DNA from: AWTP1-13 sp963840445
Lineage (GTDB): Bacteria > Pseudomonadota > Alphaproteobacteria > Rhizobiales > Hyphomicrobiaceae
DNA length: 64,000 nt
Reading direction: 5' to 3'
Assembly (NCBI GenBank): GCA_963840445.1
Contig: CAWIZC010000006.1
Location: 62,001 to 126,000 of the forward strand
Shown: piece after piece, positions 1-7,986 of the stretch
Numbering within the stretch: the first letter of the stretch is position 1
Layout: each line of letters starts with the position of its first letter
Notes under the pieces: generated by a model
Database searches by the model: none
What the model saw: only the letters and a program-made list of their open reading frames with translations
Told to the model about the DNA's origin: nothing
Made by a program: the position numbers and the translations under genes

Positions 1-425
1 TCGGCCTCGCGCATCTTGTCCTTGGGATCGCCCGGTGCGTAGTCGTCGTGCGCGAAACCGAAAGCCGCGCCGCGCCGGCCCTGCTTGGGATAGTGCGCCG
101 ACTGGGCAATATCGCGCGCCTGGGCGAGGCTCTCCACCATCGGCACCATGATGCCCTGCGCGCCGACATCGAGCGAGCGCGCGATGAAGTGGTACTCCCC
201 GCGCGGCACTCGCACCATCGGCACCACGCCGGTGCCGCGGCTTGCCGCCACCAGCATCTTCAGCGTCTCGAGGCCGAGCCCGCCGTGCTCCATGTCGTAG
301 ATGGCATATTCGGCGCCGGTCTGGCTCAGGATCTGCGGCATGCCGGGCACGAAGAACTCGAACACCATCGAGCCGAGCACCGTCTCGCCGGCCAGCGCCC
401 GCTTGCGGATCGTATTCCTCGCCAT
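1..425 (-). CDS. HpcH/HpaI aldolase family protein (partial)
   Basis: The first 141 codons of a class II pyruvate-dependent aldolase of the HpcH/HpaI family run off the left edge, so the C-terminal half is missing. The translation begins MARNTIRKRALAGETVLGS and continues with FEFFVPGMPQI, YDMEHGGLGLE, VPMVRVPRGEY and DVGAQGIMVPMVES. These are the barrel strands that carry the catalytic His/Arg and metal-binding Glu in this family. Members cleave 4-hydroxy-2-oxo acids in aromatic-compound breakdown. The start is the ATG at 425. The substrate cannot be read from this part. A tRNA-Leu lies just upstream, so the gene probably has its own promoter. Confidence 0.85.
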   Translation of the reverse strand, partial: MARNTIRKRALAGETVLGSMVFEFFVPGMPQILSQTGAEYAIYDMEHGGLGLETLKMLVAASRGTGVVPMVRVPRGEYHFIARSLDVGAQGIMVPMVESLAQARDIAQSAHYPKQGRRGAAFGFAHDDYAPGDPKDKMREA

Positions 426-524
426 CCCTCGTTTCCCTCTGCCGGGCCTCTGACGTGCCTCGGTTCCGATACCAACGATGCCGGCAATTCGCGGAGCGCG
501 CAAGCTGGCGTGGTTCGGGTCGCT

Positions 525-611
525 TGGTGCGGACGGCGGGACTCGAACCCGCACGGGGTCGCCCCCTCAGGATTTTAAGTCCTGTGTGTCTACCGGTTCC
601 ACCACGTCCGC
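525..611 (-). tRNA. tRNA-Leu (anticodon TAA)
   Basis: On the minus strand the 87-nt sequence starts GCGGACGTGGTGGAACCGG and ends with the T-arm GGTTCGAGTCCCGCC, a matching acceptor arm CGTCCGC, discriminator A and an encoded CCA. The anticodon arm is AGGACTTAAAATCCT, giving anticodon TAA. The long variable arm fits a class II leucine tRNA. Acceptor pairing GCGGACG/CGTCCGC is perfect. Confidence 0.95.
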
Positions 612-650
612 GCGGCGCCTTTATGCGACGCGGGGGCGCCGGTGGCAACG

Positions 651-1418
651 TCAGTCGGCGCCCTGCGCACTGATGCCGGACGGATAGTCGACGCGCACCA
701 GATAGAGGCCGCGCGCCGGCGCGACCGGGCCGCAGGCGGCACGGTCCTTGGCCTCCAGCGCCGCGCGCAGATCGGCCGCCGTCCACTTGCCTTCGCCCAC
801 CAGCTTCAGCGAACCCACCATAGAGCGCACCTGGTTGTGCAGAAAGGAGCGCGCGGAAGCCTGGATGACGATCTCGGCGCCGGACGTGCTGACCTCCAGC
901 AGGTCGAGCGTCTTGACCGGCGACTTGGCCTGGCATCCGGCAGCGCGGAAGGTGGTGAAGTCGTGCCGTCCGACCAGATGGGCCGCCGCCTGCGCCATGG
1001 CCTCGGCGCACATCGGCTGCGGTACCCACCACACGCGGTCGCGGTCAAGCACCGGCGGCGCCGGTCGCGCCAGGATGCGGTAGCGGTAGTGACGCGCCAG
1101 GGCGCTGAAGCGCGCGTCAAAATCATCGGGAGCTATCGCGCAGCCGACAATCGCGATCGGATCGGGCTTCAGGTGGAAGTTGAGCGCGGCGCGCACCGTG
1201 TCGGTCGGCCAGGCGCGGGTGAGATCGAAGTGCGCGACCTGGCCAAGCGCATGCACGCCGGCGTCGGTGCGGCCGGCGCCCCGCACAGTCACGCTCTCGC
1301 CGGACAGCTTGTGGATGGCCTCGGCGAGGCGGCCTTGGACCGAGGCGCCGGCGGCCTGAACCTGCCAGCCGACGAACGGGGTGCCGTCGTATTCGATCAT
1401 GATGCGGTAGCGGGGCAT
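651..1418 (-). CDS. truA: tRNA pseudouridine synthase A
   Basis: TruA converts uridines 38-40 in the anticodon stem of many tRNAs to pseudouridine. The 255-residue product has the normal family length. It begins with the typical YRIMIEYDGTPFVGWQ strand and contains the catalytic motif GAGRTDAGVHALGQ, in which the Asp is the nucleophile. A second conserved block, SFLHNQVRSMVGSL, lies in the C-terminal half. The gene is the last of a minus-strand series def, fmt, small secreted protein, truA; def-fmt-truA is a common alphaproteobacterial order. The start ATG at 1418 follows a palindromic repeat, so it may have its own transcript. Confidence 0.96.
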   Translation of the reverse strand: MPRYRIMIEYDGTPFVGWQVQAAGASVQGRLAEAIHKLSGESVTVRGAGRTDAGVHALGQVAHFDLTRAWPTDTVRAALNFHLKPDPIAIVGCAIAPDDFDARFSALARHYRYRILARPAPPVLDRDRVWWVPQPMCAEAMAQAAAHLVGRHDFTTFRAAGCQAKSPVKTLDLLEVSTSGAEIVIQASARSFLHNQVRSMVGSLKLVGEGKWTAADLRAALEAKDRAACGPVAPARGLYLVRVDYPSGISAQGAD

Positions 1419-1425
1419 GCGCCTC

Positions 1426-1489
1426 CACTAGAGCGAGATCGTTCTCGATGGAAGGAGTTCGCTTCCACAAGAACGTGAATCTCGCTACT
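1426..1489. repeat. Intergenic palindrome, TAGAGC family
   Basis: An imperfect inverted repeat runs from TAGAGCGAGATCGTTC to GAACGTGAATCTCGCTA. The same end motifs recur at 7823-7981 (TAGAGCAGGATCG, GTGAATCCTGCTCTA, GAGCAAGATTCACG), so this is a small dispersed family. Confidence 0.6.
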
Positions 1490-1521
1490 CGACATGCACA
1501 GGGACAAGCCTGCAGGTCGGG

Positions 1522-1791
1522 CTACTTGTCAGCTTTGGGCACCGTGCGGATATAGTTGCGGCCGCTGGACGACGGCGCGCCGGTCTGTACGGCCGCGGAG
1601 GCCGTGTTGTCCGGCTGGATAATGATGCGGTCGTGCGGCGGCAGCGGGTGGAACACGCGGACACCTTCCTCGATCGTCACGACCGCGCCGTAAAATGGGC
1701 GGGTCTCGATGCGCGTGGTCGTTTGGGCCGCCGCAGGGAAACTGCCAAACGCGAGGCTGGTCCCGGCCAGCACCAGCACGGCGATACGCAT
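1522..1791 (-). CDS. Small secreted protein of unknown function
   Basis: This 89-residue product starts MRIAVLVLAGTSLAFGSFPA and has a clear Sec signal peptide with likely cleavage after AAAQ. The mature part is about 65 residues, rich in Thr, Pro and Val, with no motif I recognise (GAVVTIEEGVRVFHPLPPHD). The start at 1791 is preferred over an upstream in-frame ATG at 1824 because GGAGGTG lies 6-12 nt before it. It sits between fmt and truA on the same strand. It is probably periplasmic; the function is unknown. Confidence 0.65.
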   Translation of the reverse strand: MRIAVLVLAGTSLAFGSFPAAAQTTTRIETRPFYGAVVTIEEGVRVFHPLPPHDRIIIQPDNTASAAVQTGAPSSSGRNYIRTVPKADK

Positions 1792-1882
1792 GTTGCACCT
1801 CCACCCTTTACGCGAATTTACCAATCCGCAGCCGCCTGGCGCGCGGCTTTGCCGGAATTGCTTAACGGCGACCGCACGGCGG

Positions 1883-2809
1883 CTAGAGCTGGGTTCCAGC
1901 CGGCAGGGCGAAGCCGCGCAGCAGCTCTTCCGCCGTCATCGGCCGCTTGCCGGCCCGCTGGGCCTGCAGGACGCGGATGGCGCCCTTGACACAGGCAATG
2001 GTCAGGTGGTCGTCGAGGACCATCCCTGGCGCTCCGGAACCCTTGGCGAGGCTGGCGCGCAGCACCTTGATACGCTCCGGCTTGTCCCCGTTCACTACCT
2101 CGAACCAGGCGCCGGGCACTGGCGACAGGCCGCGGATGTGGTTGTGCACCTCGCCGGCCGGCCGGCTGAAGTCGATACGGCCTTCGTCCTTGCCGATCTT
2201 GGCGGCGTAGGTGACGCCGTCCGCCGCCTGCGCCTGGCACTGCAGCGTGCCGCGCTCGAGGTTGGCGAGCGCCCGCACCATCAGGCGGGCGCCGCGCCCT
2301 GCCAGGAGGTCGTGCAGCTCACCCGCGGTCATGTCGGGCGCGATCGGCACGCGCTCCTCCAGGCAGATCGGCCCGGTGTCCAGGCCGGCCCCCATGCGCA
2401 TGACCGTGGCAGCCGTTTCGGCATCGCCGGCCATGATGGCGCGCTGGATCGGCGCCGCGCCGCGCCAGCGCGGCAGCGCCGAGGCATGCAGGTTGAGGCA
2501 GCCGTGGCGGGGCGCGTCCAGGACCGGCTTGGGCAGGATCAGTCCATAGGCCACCACCACGGCCACGTCGGCCCGATGACGCGCGAACGCCTGCTGCTCC
2601 GCTTCGCCTTTGAGGGATTTGGGTGCCACGACGGGAATGCCGGCTCCGTCGGCGAATGCATGCACCGCCGATTTGCGTTCGCTCATGCCGCGACCGGCCG
2701 GGCGCGGCGGCTGGGTGTACACCGCAACCACTTCGTGTCCCGCCGTCAGGATCTCCGACAGCAGCGGGACGGCAAAGTCGGGCGTGCCCATGAAGACGAC
2801 GCGCAGCAT
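1883..2809 (-). CDS. fmt: Methionyl-tRNA formyltransferase
   Basis: Fmt formylates initiator Met-tRNA using 10-formyltetrahydrofolate. The 308-residue protein has the usual length. It opens with VVFMGTPDFAVPLLSEI and carries the signature LNLHASALPRWRGAAPIQRA, which includes the catalytic Asn and His, followed by GLDTGP with the catalytic Asp. The C-terminal OB-fold domain is present (EVVNGDKPERIKVLRAS). It lies downstream of def on the same strand, separated by about 150 bp that hold a palindromic repeat. The two enzymes act at opposite ends of the formyl-methionine cycle. Confidence 0.97.
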   Translation of the reverse strand: MLRVVFMGTPDFAVPLLSEILTAGHEVVAVYTQPPRPAGRGMSERKSAVHAFADGAGIPVVAPKSLKGEAEQQAFARHRADVAVVVAYGLILPKPVLDAPRHGCLNLHASALPRWRGAAPIQRAIMAGDAETAATVMRMGAGLDTGPICLEERVPIAPDMTAGELHDLLAGRGARLMVRALANLERGTLQCQAQAADGVTYAAKIGKDEGRIDFSRPAGEVHNHIRGLSPVPGAWFEVVNGDKPERIKVLRASLAKGSGAPGMVLDDHLTIACVKGAIRVLQAQRAGKRPMTAEELLRGFALPAGTQL

Positions 2810-2837
2810 GCAGGTCCCCGAACGTTGGTGGCCGCGT

Positions 2838-2942
2838 GGTTCGACAGGCTCACCACGAGGAGTGAGCTCTCGCTATGAGGTGCAATCACGCCGCCTGGCG
2901 CCGCACATTCAACCTCATCCTGAGCCAGTCGAAGGATGGGCC
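2838..2942. repeat. Palindromic repeat between def and fmt
   Basis: Two short elements face each other: GGTTCGACAGGCTCACCACG at the left and CCTCATCCTGAGCCAGTCGA at the right. Such TTCGA(C/A)-GCTCA-type elements are common between alphaproteobacterial genes. A related one is at 13056-13150. Confidence 0.55.
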
Positions 2943-2958
2943 GCAAGCGCCATTTCGC

Positions 2959-3477
2959 CTAAGCCGTCTCCTCGGTCTTGGCCTGCTTCTTGAACTTGCG
3001 CACGATCATGTCGCGCTTCAGGCGCGACATGAAATCGATGATCAGCTTGCCGTTCAGGTGATCGATCTCATGCTGGATGGCGGTAGCCAGCAGGCCGTCC
3101 GCTGCCATCTCCTGCTGCTTGCCATCGCGATCGAGATAGCGGACCACCAGCGAGGACGGCCGCTCGATCTCGAAGCGCACGTCGGGGATCGACAGGCAGC
3201 CCTCCTCGTGCAGGCGCAGTTCCGATCCGAGCGAGACGACCTCCGGATTGATCAGCACCAGCGGGTTGGGCTCTGCCTCCTTCTCCGAGGTGTCGAGCAC
3301 GATCAGCCGGCGCGGCACGCCGACCTGCACGGCGGCGAGGCCGACGCCGGGCGCGGCATACATGGTCTCCAACATGTCGTCGGCGAGCTGGATGAGGTCC
3401 GCGTCCACCCGCTCGACGGGTTGGGAGACCTTGCGCAGCAGCGGATCGGGCAGAGTGATGATTTCGAGTTTGGCCAT
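2959..3477 (-). CDS. def: Peptide deformylase
   Basis: Def removes the N-formyl group from nascent proteins. The 172-residue product has all three family motifs: GVGLAAVQVG, EEGCLSIP (with the metal-binding Cys) and QHEIDHLNG (HExxH with two zinc/iron ligands and the catalytic Glu). Length and spacing are typical of type 1 bacterial deformylase. The start MAKLEIITLPDPLLRKVSQP is the standard N terminus. It is the first gene of the minus-strand def-fmt-truA series. Confidence 0.97.
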   Translation of the reverse strand: MAKLEIITLPDPLLRKVSQPVERVDADLIQLADDMLETMYAAPGVGLAAVQVGVPRRLIVLDTSEKEAEPNPLVLINPEVVSLGSELRLHEEGCLSIPDVRFEIERPSSLVVRYLDRDGKQQEMAADGLLATAIQHEIDHLNGKLIIDFMSRLKRDMIVRKFKKQAKTEETA

Positions 3478-3535
3478 GCCGCTGAAATAAGATGCGTCTC
3501 CGATGCGGTCAATTGCCCAAACGCGGCCCGCTCGC

Positions 3536-3600
3536 TCTCTCTCCCCGTTCTTACGGGATCTTCACCCCGCCCCTAACCCCTCACCCATCAAGAGGAGGGG
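3536..3600. repeat. Degenerate CTCTCCCC-type palindrome
   Basis: The stretch CTCTCTCTCCCCGTTCTTAC, CCCCTAACCCCTCACCC and AGAGGAGGGG resembles a decayed copy of the palindromes at 31403-31517 and 35073-35188. It lies in the gap between def and the VanX-like gene. Confidence 0.45.
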
Positions 3601-3659
3601 AAGCGGTTGCGTATGCCGTGCGGTTCGGCTCCAAGTGCCGGGATGTGGAGCAGACGATC

Positions 3660-4434
3660 ATGAGCCGGCATGGCGCGCTCGCCCTGGTCTGTGCGGTACT
3701 GCTCGGGCTTGGCCTGAGTGGACCCGCGCTTGGCGCGCAGCTGCCGCCGGGGTTCGTGTATCTCAGCGAGGTGGCGCCGGACGTGCTGCAGGACATGCGC
3801 TATGCGGGTCCTGATAATTTCACGGGCAGGAAGGTGCCGGGCTACAACGCGCCACAGTGCATTCTGCTGCTCGAGGCCGCGGAAGCTCTCAGCCGTGTGC
3901 AGGCCGAGCTGCGCGAGCAGTCGCTCGGACTGAAGGTGTATGACTGCTACCGGCCGGGGCGCGCCACACGCGCCTTCCTGAAATGGATCGGCGACGAGTC
4001 GGGTCAGGCAGCACGCGCTACTTCCCGCATACCGACAAGACTACGCTGCACACGCAGGGCTACATCTCGCCCGAGCTCGGCGCACTCGCGCGGCATTGCC
4101 GTCGACCTGACGTTGGTGAGGCTTCCCGCCGCCGAGCAGCCAGCGTTCGACGCCGCGCGCTCCCTACGGCCCGTGCAACGGGCCCGCCAGTGGCCGGGCG
4201 CCGGACAACGCGGTCGATATGGGCACGGGTTTCGACTGCTTCGACGTCATGAGCCAGACCGAGTCCCCTGCCGTGTCCGCGGCGCAGCGCGACATGCGCA
4301 GGCTGCTGCGCACCGTCATGCGAAAGCACGGCTTCCAGAGCTACTGGCGGGAATGGTGGCACTTCTCGTTTGCCACGCCCACGCCCGGGTCGGCGCACGA
4401 CTTCCCGATCGAAGCGCCGCGCAGCGCTCCGTGA
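3660..4434 (+). pseudogene. VanX-like D-Ala-D-Ala dipeptidase split by three frame changes
   Basis: The N-terminal part from ATG 3660 has a Sec signal peptide (ALVCAVLLGLGLSGPALGA) and the dipeptidase core (VYLSEVAPDVLQDMRYAGPD, LKVYDCYRPGRA). The frame then changes near 4010, where RYFPHTDKTTLHTQGYISPE continues in a second frame. It changes again near 4075, where SAHSRGIAVDLTLV with the zinc-ligand SxHxxGxAxD motif is in the first frame. A third change comes near 4165 (PYGPCNGPAS and the C terminus in a third frame). The catalytic EWWHF is present. All M15 family landmarks survive, so either this is a very recent pseudogene or the assembly has clustered indels here. An intact product would be a periplasmic peptidoglycan-recycling dipeptidase. 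Confidence 0.75.
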
Positions 4435-4443
4435 ACGAGCGGC

Positions 4444-4720
4444 TCCTCCCCCTGTGACGAAGGCCGGCCTGGCAGGCCTTCGTCAGCAGGGGGAGGACGG
4501 AATGCCACGAGTTTAGCTCGCCGATCTCCGAGCGATCGGAGCGCCACCGGCGAGCTAAGCTCGATGGCATTCCAGGTGGGGGTGCAAGCGCCGCACATGC
4601 CGTCGGTCACCCCCACCCGACGCGTCCAGCGACTTAGGCTGGCAGTCGAGCAACGCGCACGAGCGGCGATGGCCCGCCTAAGCCGCGGACGCATCTCCCT
4701 CCGCCCTCCAGGGGAGGTGG
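4444..4720. repeat. Five-hairpin composite repeat, copy 1
   Basis: Five consecutive hairpins fill the gap between the VanX-like gene and argE. They are: a CCTCCCCC hairpin enclosing TGACGAAGGCC (4444-4497); a long stem GGAATGCCACGAGTTTAGCTC / GAGCTAAGCTCGATGGCATTCC (4499-4573); GGTGGGGGTG ... CACCCCCACC (4575-4617); a long stem around GCGTCC...TAAGC...GGACGC (4619-4695); and a short GGGGAGG hairpin. The same ordered set occurs at 49869-50149 in inverted order and at 14990-15240. Confidence 0.8.
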
Positions 4721-4755
4721 TGCGCGGCCGGCGCATCCTCAATAAAAAGCGCTGA

Positions 4756-5916
4756 TCAGGTCTCAGCCCAGTCCGCCAGGCGGCTGAGGAAGCGGAGGCA
4801 CTTGTCCAACTCCTCGACGCGCAGGAACTCGTTGGCGGTGTGGGCCTGGGCGATGTTGCCGGGGCCGCACACGATGGACGGCGCACCGCCCAGCTGGAAC
4901 AGGCCGGCCTCGGTGGCGTAGGACACGGCGTAAGTCGCGTTCTGCCCGGCAAGCTTCAGCGTCAGCGGAACGATGCCCGACTTGGCGTCGGCCCCGAACG
5001 GCGGCACCTGGTTGGTGACGGTGATGTCGATGTGGGCCTCGGGCGCGGTGCGCTGCATCTCCGGCAGGCACTGCTCGGCGGCGAAACGGCGCAGGCGTTG
5101 ATCGAGCGGCGCATGGTCGAAGCCCGGCAGCGCGCGGATCTCCCAGCCGAACCAGCACGGCACCGGCACAATGTTGGAGGCGGTGCCGCCGGCGATCTCG
5201 GTCACCTGGAGGCTGGTGTAGGGCGGATCGAAGCGCGGATCGGGAGGCAGCGCCTTGAGTTCTTCCTCCATGCGGGCAAGCTCGGCGAGCATGCGGCCGG
5301 CGTAGGCGATGGCGTTGACGCCGAGGTGCGCCATGCTCGAATGCGCCGCGCGTCCCGTGATCTCAACGCGCCAGCGCACCGGGCCCTTGTGCGCGTCGAC
5401 CACGCCCATCTCGGTCGGCTCGCCGACGAATACCATGCGCGGCATCGGCAGAGCCTTGCCGAATTCGACGATCATCGGCCGCACGCCGGTGCATCCGACC
5501 TCCTCGTCGTAGGAGAAGACGATGTGGAACGGCGTCTTGAGCGGACGGACGACGAGGTCGGGCACCGCGGCCAGCACGCAGGCGAGATAGCCCTTCATGT
5601 CGGCGGTGCCGCGGCCGTACAGCTTGCCGTCGCGCTCCACGATCGTGAAGGGATCGGTGTCCCAGGCCTGGCTGGTCACCGGCACCACGTCGGTGTGCCC
5701 TGACAGGCCGATGCCGCCGGCTTCGGCGGGTCCGATGGTGGCAAACAGGCTCGCCTTCTGGCCGTCGGGCGTTGGCACGCGCCGGCTGTCGATGCCGAAG
5801 CCCTTGAGATAGCCCTCCACGAAGCTGATCAGCGCCAGATTGCTCTTGCTGCTCGTCGTGTCGAAGGCGACGAGGCGGGCCAGCAGCTCCTTGGCCAGGC
5901 TTACGGTATCGCCCAT
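4756..5916 (-). CDS. argE: Acetylornithine deacetylase (M20 family)
   Basis: The 386-residue protein is an M20 metallopeptidase-family deacylase, most like ArgE, which hydrolyses N-acetylornithine in arginine synthesis. Visible motifs are GLSGHTDVVPV (metal-binding His and nearby Asp), YGRGTADMKGYLA (bridging Asp), SYDEEVGCTGV (catalytic Glu and metal Glu) and FVGEPTEMGVVDAHKG. The dimerisation domain follows (GRAAHSSMAHLGVNAI). DapE is the main alternative, but the YDEEVGCTGV and VGEPTE blocks favour ArgE. It overlaps no neighbour; apaG follows upstream after 14 bp on the same strand, so the two may be co-transcribed. Confidence 0.9.
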   Translation of the reverse strand: MGDTVSLAKELLARLVAFDTTSSKSNLALISFVEGYLKGFGIDSRRVPTPDGQKASLFATIGPAEAGGIGLSGHTDVVPVTSQAWDTDPFTIVERDGKLYGRGTADMKGYLACVLAAVPDLVVRPLKTPFHIVFSYDEEVGCTGVRPMIVEFGKALPMPRMVFVGEPTEMGVVDAHKGPVRWRVEITGRAAHSSMAHLGVNAIAYAGRMLAELARMEEELKALPPDPRFDPPYTSLQVTEIAGGTASNIVPVPCWFGWEIRALPGFDHAPLDQRLRRFAAEQCLPEMQRTAPEAHIDITVTNQVPPFGADAKSGIVPLTLKLAGQNATYAVSYATEAGLFQLGGAPSIVCGPGNIAQAHTANEFLRVEELDKCLRFLSRLADWAET

Positions 5917-5930
5917 GCGTGCGGTGTACC

Positions 5931-6323
5931 TCAGTTCAGGCTGCGCCTGGCGTGCGGACTATCCAGCGAGAAGGCCGGGACCGACACGTTAAATAGCTCG
6001 CCTCCGTCCGTGGTCATCTGGTAGCTACCGACCATGATGCCCGATGGCGTGGGCAGCGGGCACCCCGACGTGTAGCGGAACGATGTCCCAGGCTGGATGG
6101 TCGGGGTCTGGCCGACGACGCCGGGGCCGCGCACCTCCTCGGTGCGGCCGTCGGCATCCGTAATACGCCAGTGCCGCGAGCGCAGCTGCACGACCTGGCT
6201 GCCCTCGTTGCTGATCTCGATGGTGTAGGACCACAGATAGCGCCGCTCGTCGGGCGCGGATTCCTCCTCCAGATATTGCGGCGTGACACGGACGCGGATG
6301 CCACGGGTCACGGCTTCGTACAT
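5931..6323 (-). CDS. apaG: Co2+/Mg2+ efflux protein ApaG
   Basis: A 130-residue protein made of a single ApaG/DUF525 immunoglobulin-like domain. Conserved blocks are IRVRVTPQYLEEES, RYLWSYTIEISNEGSQVVQL, SRHWRITDADG, VRGPGVVGQTPTIQPG and FRYTSGCPLPTPSGIMVGSY. Length and motif order are typical. The exact biochemical role of ApaG is not well settled; the efflux name comes from Salmonella phenotypes. metZ lies about 40 bp away on the same strand, upstream, so apaG may be read from the same riboswitch-controlled transcript. Confidence 0.93.
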   Translation of the reverse strand: MYEAVTRGIRVRVTPQYLEEESAPDERRYLWSYTIEISNEGSQVVQLRSRHWRITDADGRTEEVRGPGVVGQTPTIQPGTSFRYTSGCPLPTPSGIMVGSYQMTTDGGELFNVSVPAFSLDSPHARRSLN

Positions 6324-6364
6324 GGGGGCGGGATCGGGTCTGGCGGTTCAAGTCGCATTCGAGC

Positions 6365-7591
6365 TTACCCGATTCTAGACGCCGCCAGCGCCCGGTCAAT
6401 GTCGGCCGTAAGGTCGGCATAGCCCTCCAGGCCGACGGAAAGTCGCAACATGCTGTCCGAGATGCCGAGTTCCGCCCGCGCCTCCGGCTTCAAACGCTGG
6501 TGGGTGGTAGTGGCAGGATGGGTGATCAGGCTCTTCGCGTCGCCGAGGTTATTGGAGATTCTGATCAATTTTAGTGCATTGAGAAAGCGGAATGCCGCCG
6601 CCTTGCCCCCCTGGATCTCGAACGTCACCAGTGTGCCGAAGCCGGACATCTGCCTCTTGGCGAGCGCCGCCTGCGGATAGTCGGGCCGTCCGCAGTACAG
6701 CACCTTCAGGCCCGGCTGTGCGGAGAGGTGGTCGGCGATCCTGGCCGCCGTTTCGCATTGCGCCCGCACCCTGAGCGGCAGCGTCTCCAGGCCCTTGAGC
6801 AGCACCCAGGCGTTGAACGGGCTCAGCGCCGGCCCGGTCTGGCGCAGGAAGGTGTGCAGATGGTCCTTGAGGAACTGCTGCGAGCACAGGATCACGCCGC
6901 CGAGGCAGCGGCCCTGTCCGTCGATGTGCTTGGTAGCGGAGTAGACGACGATGTCGGCGCCGAGCTTGAGCGGCTTCTGCATCAAGGGAGTGGCGAACAC
7001 GTTGTCGACGATCACCAGCGCGCCGGCGGCATGCGCGATCTCCGAGACCGCGGCGATATCGACAAGATCGAGCGTCGGGTTGGCCGGCGTCTCGAAAAAC
7101 AGCGCCCGGGTGTTGGGGCGGATGGCGCGCTGCCAGGCCGCCGTATCGCGGCCGTCGACCAGCGTGCATTCGATGCCGAAGCGCGGACACAGCTCCTGCG
7201 CCACGTACAGGCACGAGCCGAACATGGCCCGCGCGGCGACGATGTGATCACCGGCCTTCAGGAAGCACAGCAGCGCCGAGGTCACCGCCGCCATGCCGGT
7301 GGCGGTAGCGCGCGCGGCTTCCGCACCTTCCAGCAGGCGCATGCGCTCCTCGAACATGCCCGTGGTCGGGTTGGAGAAGCGCGAGTAGATGAAGCCCGGA
7401 TCCTGGTCCTTGAAGCGGGCCTCGGCCTGCTCGGCGGTGTCGTAGACGAACGACTGGGTGAGAAACATCGCCTCCGAGGTCTCGCCGAACTGCGATCTCA
7501 GCGTGCCGCCGTGCACCAGCAGCGTCTCGGCGCTCCAGTCGGAGTTGGAGGTGGCGGACTTCGGGCCAGCTTTGGAAGAGGTGTCGGTCAT
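6365..7591 (-). CDS. metZ: O-succinylhomoserine sulfhydrylase
   Basis: MetZ makes homocysteine directly from O-succinylhomoserine and sulfide in methionine synthesis, using PLP. The 408-residue protein is a Cys/Met-metabolism PLP enzyme. It shows the N-terminal block TLLVHGGTLRSQFGETSEA, FIYSRFSNPTTGMFEERM, and the lysine-containing motif VYSATKHIDGQGRCLGG, in which the Lys binds PLP. The C-terminal SLGGAESLI-like block is GDAKSLITHPATTTH. The start at 7591 (MTDTSSKAG) has GAGGAG just upstream; an in-frame ATG at 7750 would read through the riboswitch and is rejected. A SAM-II riboswitch at 7703-7760 in the leader links expression to S-adenosylmethionine. Confidence 0.93.
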   Translation of the reverse strand: MTDTSSKAGPKSATSNSDWSAETLLVHGGTLRSQFGETSEAMFLTQSFVYDTAEQAEARFKDQDPGFIYSRFSNPTTGMFEERMRLLEGAEAARATATGMAAVTSALLCFLKAGDHIVAARAMFGSCLYVAQELCPRFGIECTLVDGRDTAAWQRAIRPNTRALFFETPANPTLDLVDIAAVSEIAHAAGALVIVDNVFATPLMQKPLKLGADIVVYSATKHIDGQGRCLGGVILCSQQFLKDHLHTFLRQTGPALSPFNAWVLLKGLETLPLRVRAQCETAARIADHLSAQPGLKVLYCGRPDYPQAALAKRQMSGFGTLVTFEIQGGKAAAFRFLNALKLIRISNNLGDAKSLITHPATTTHQRLKPEARAELGISDSMLRLSVGLEGYADLTADIDRALAASRIG

Positions 7592-7702
7592 TGCGCGCTC
7601 CTCGCCTGCCCCTCGGCAGGCAACAAAAAACCGGCCAATCCTGCACCGCACTATGCGTGCCGCGGCGCTGTTTGGTCGGTTCCCGGGTCGGTCACCCTGC
7701 GC

Positions 7703-7760
7703 GCGGCCTTTTAGCGAGTTGTTTTGCGTGGCTGCAAGCCGGCCGGCCAAATCACCACGT
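7703..7760 (-). promoter_or_regulatory. SAM-II riboswitch (metZ leader)
   Basis: Read on the minus strand, the leader contains GTGATTTGGCCGGCCGGCTT, then GCAGCCACG and, after CAAAACAACTC, GCTAAAAGGCC. This is the SAM-II (metA motif) aptamer pattern, an H-type pseudoknot known from alphaproteobacterial methionine genes. It ends about 110 nt before the metZ start. Binding of S-adenosylmethionine is expected to lower metZ expression. Confidence 0.9.
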
Positions 7761-7822
7761 ATGCGATACGGGGATTACCGCGTTCCCCCGCTTGGCGTCA
7801 ATGGGTGATTCCTCTAGACGAC

Positions 7823-7981
7823 CTAGAGCAGGATCGCTTCGGACTTAATCGCATAGCCTCGATCGGGACGTGGCGGCCGGAGCGTGAATCCTGCTCTAAT
7901 CATGGACTTGAGAGCAAGATTCACGTTCCATGATCGAGGCGAGGTGCTTCGACCCGAAACGATCTTGCTCTGGCAGCGAGG
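7823..7981. repeat. Nested TAGAGC-family palindromes
   Basis: Two adjacent inverted repeats: CTAGAGCAGGATCG ... GTGAATCCTGCTCTAA, and GAGCAAGATTCACG ... CGATCTTGCTCTGG. They are related to the copy at 1426-1489 and separate the metZ leader from dcd. Confidence 0.6.
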
Positions 7982-7986
7982 TTTGG

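Noticed and set aside
642..1478. Long plus-strand open frame over truA
   Set aside because: It is the antisense shadow of truA; the minus-strand protein has all TruA motifs and the plus frame has none.
1709..2878. 389-codon plus-strand frame over fmt
   Set aside because: Shadow of fmt in high-G+C DNA. The Fmt signature is on the minus strand.
4444..4720. CRISPR array
   Set aside because: The hairpins are not regularly spaced direct repeats with unique spacers; they are a composite palindrome.
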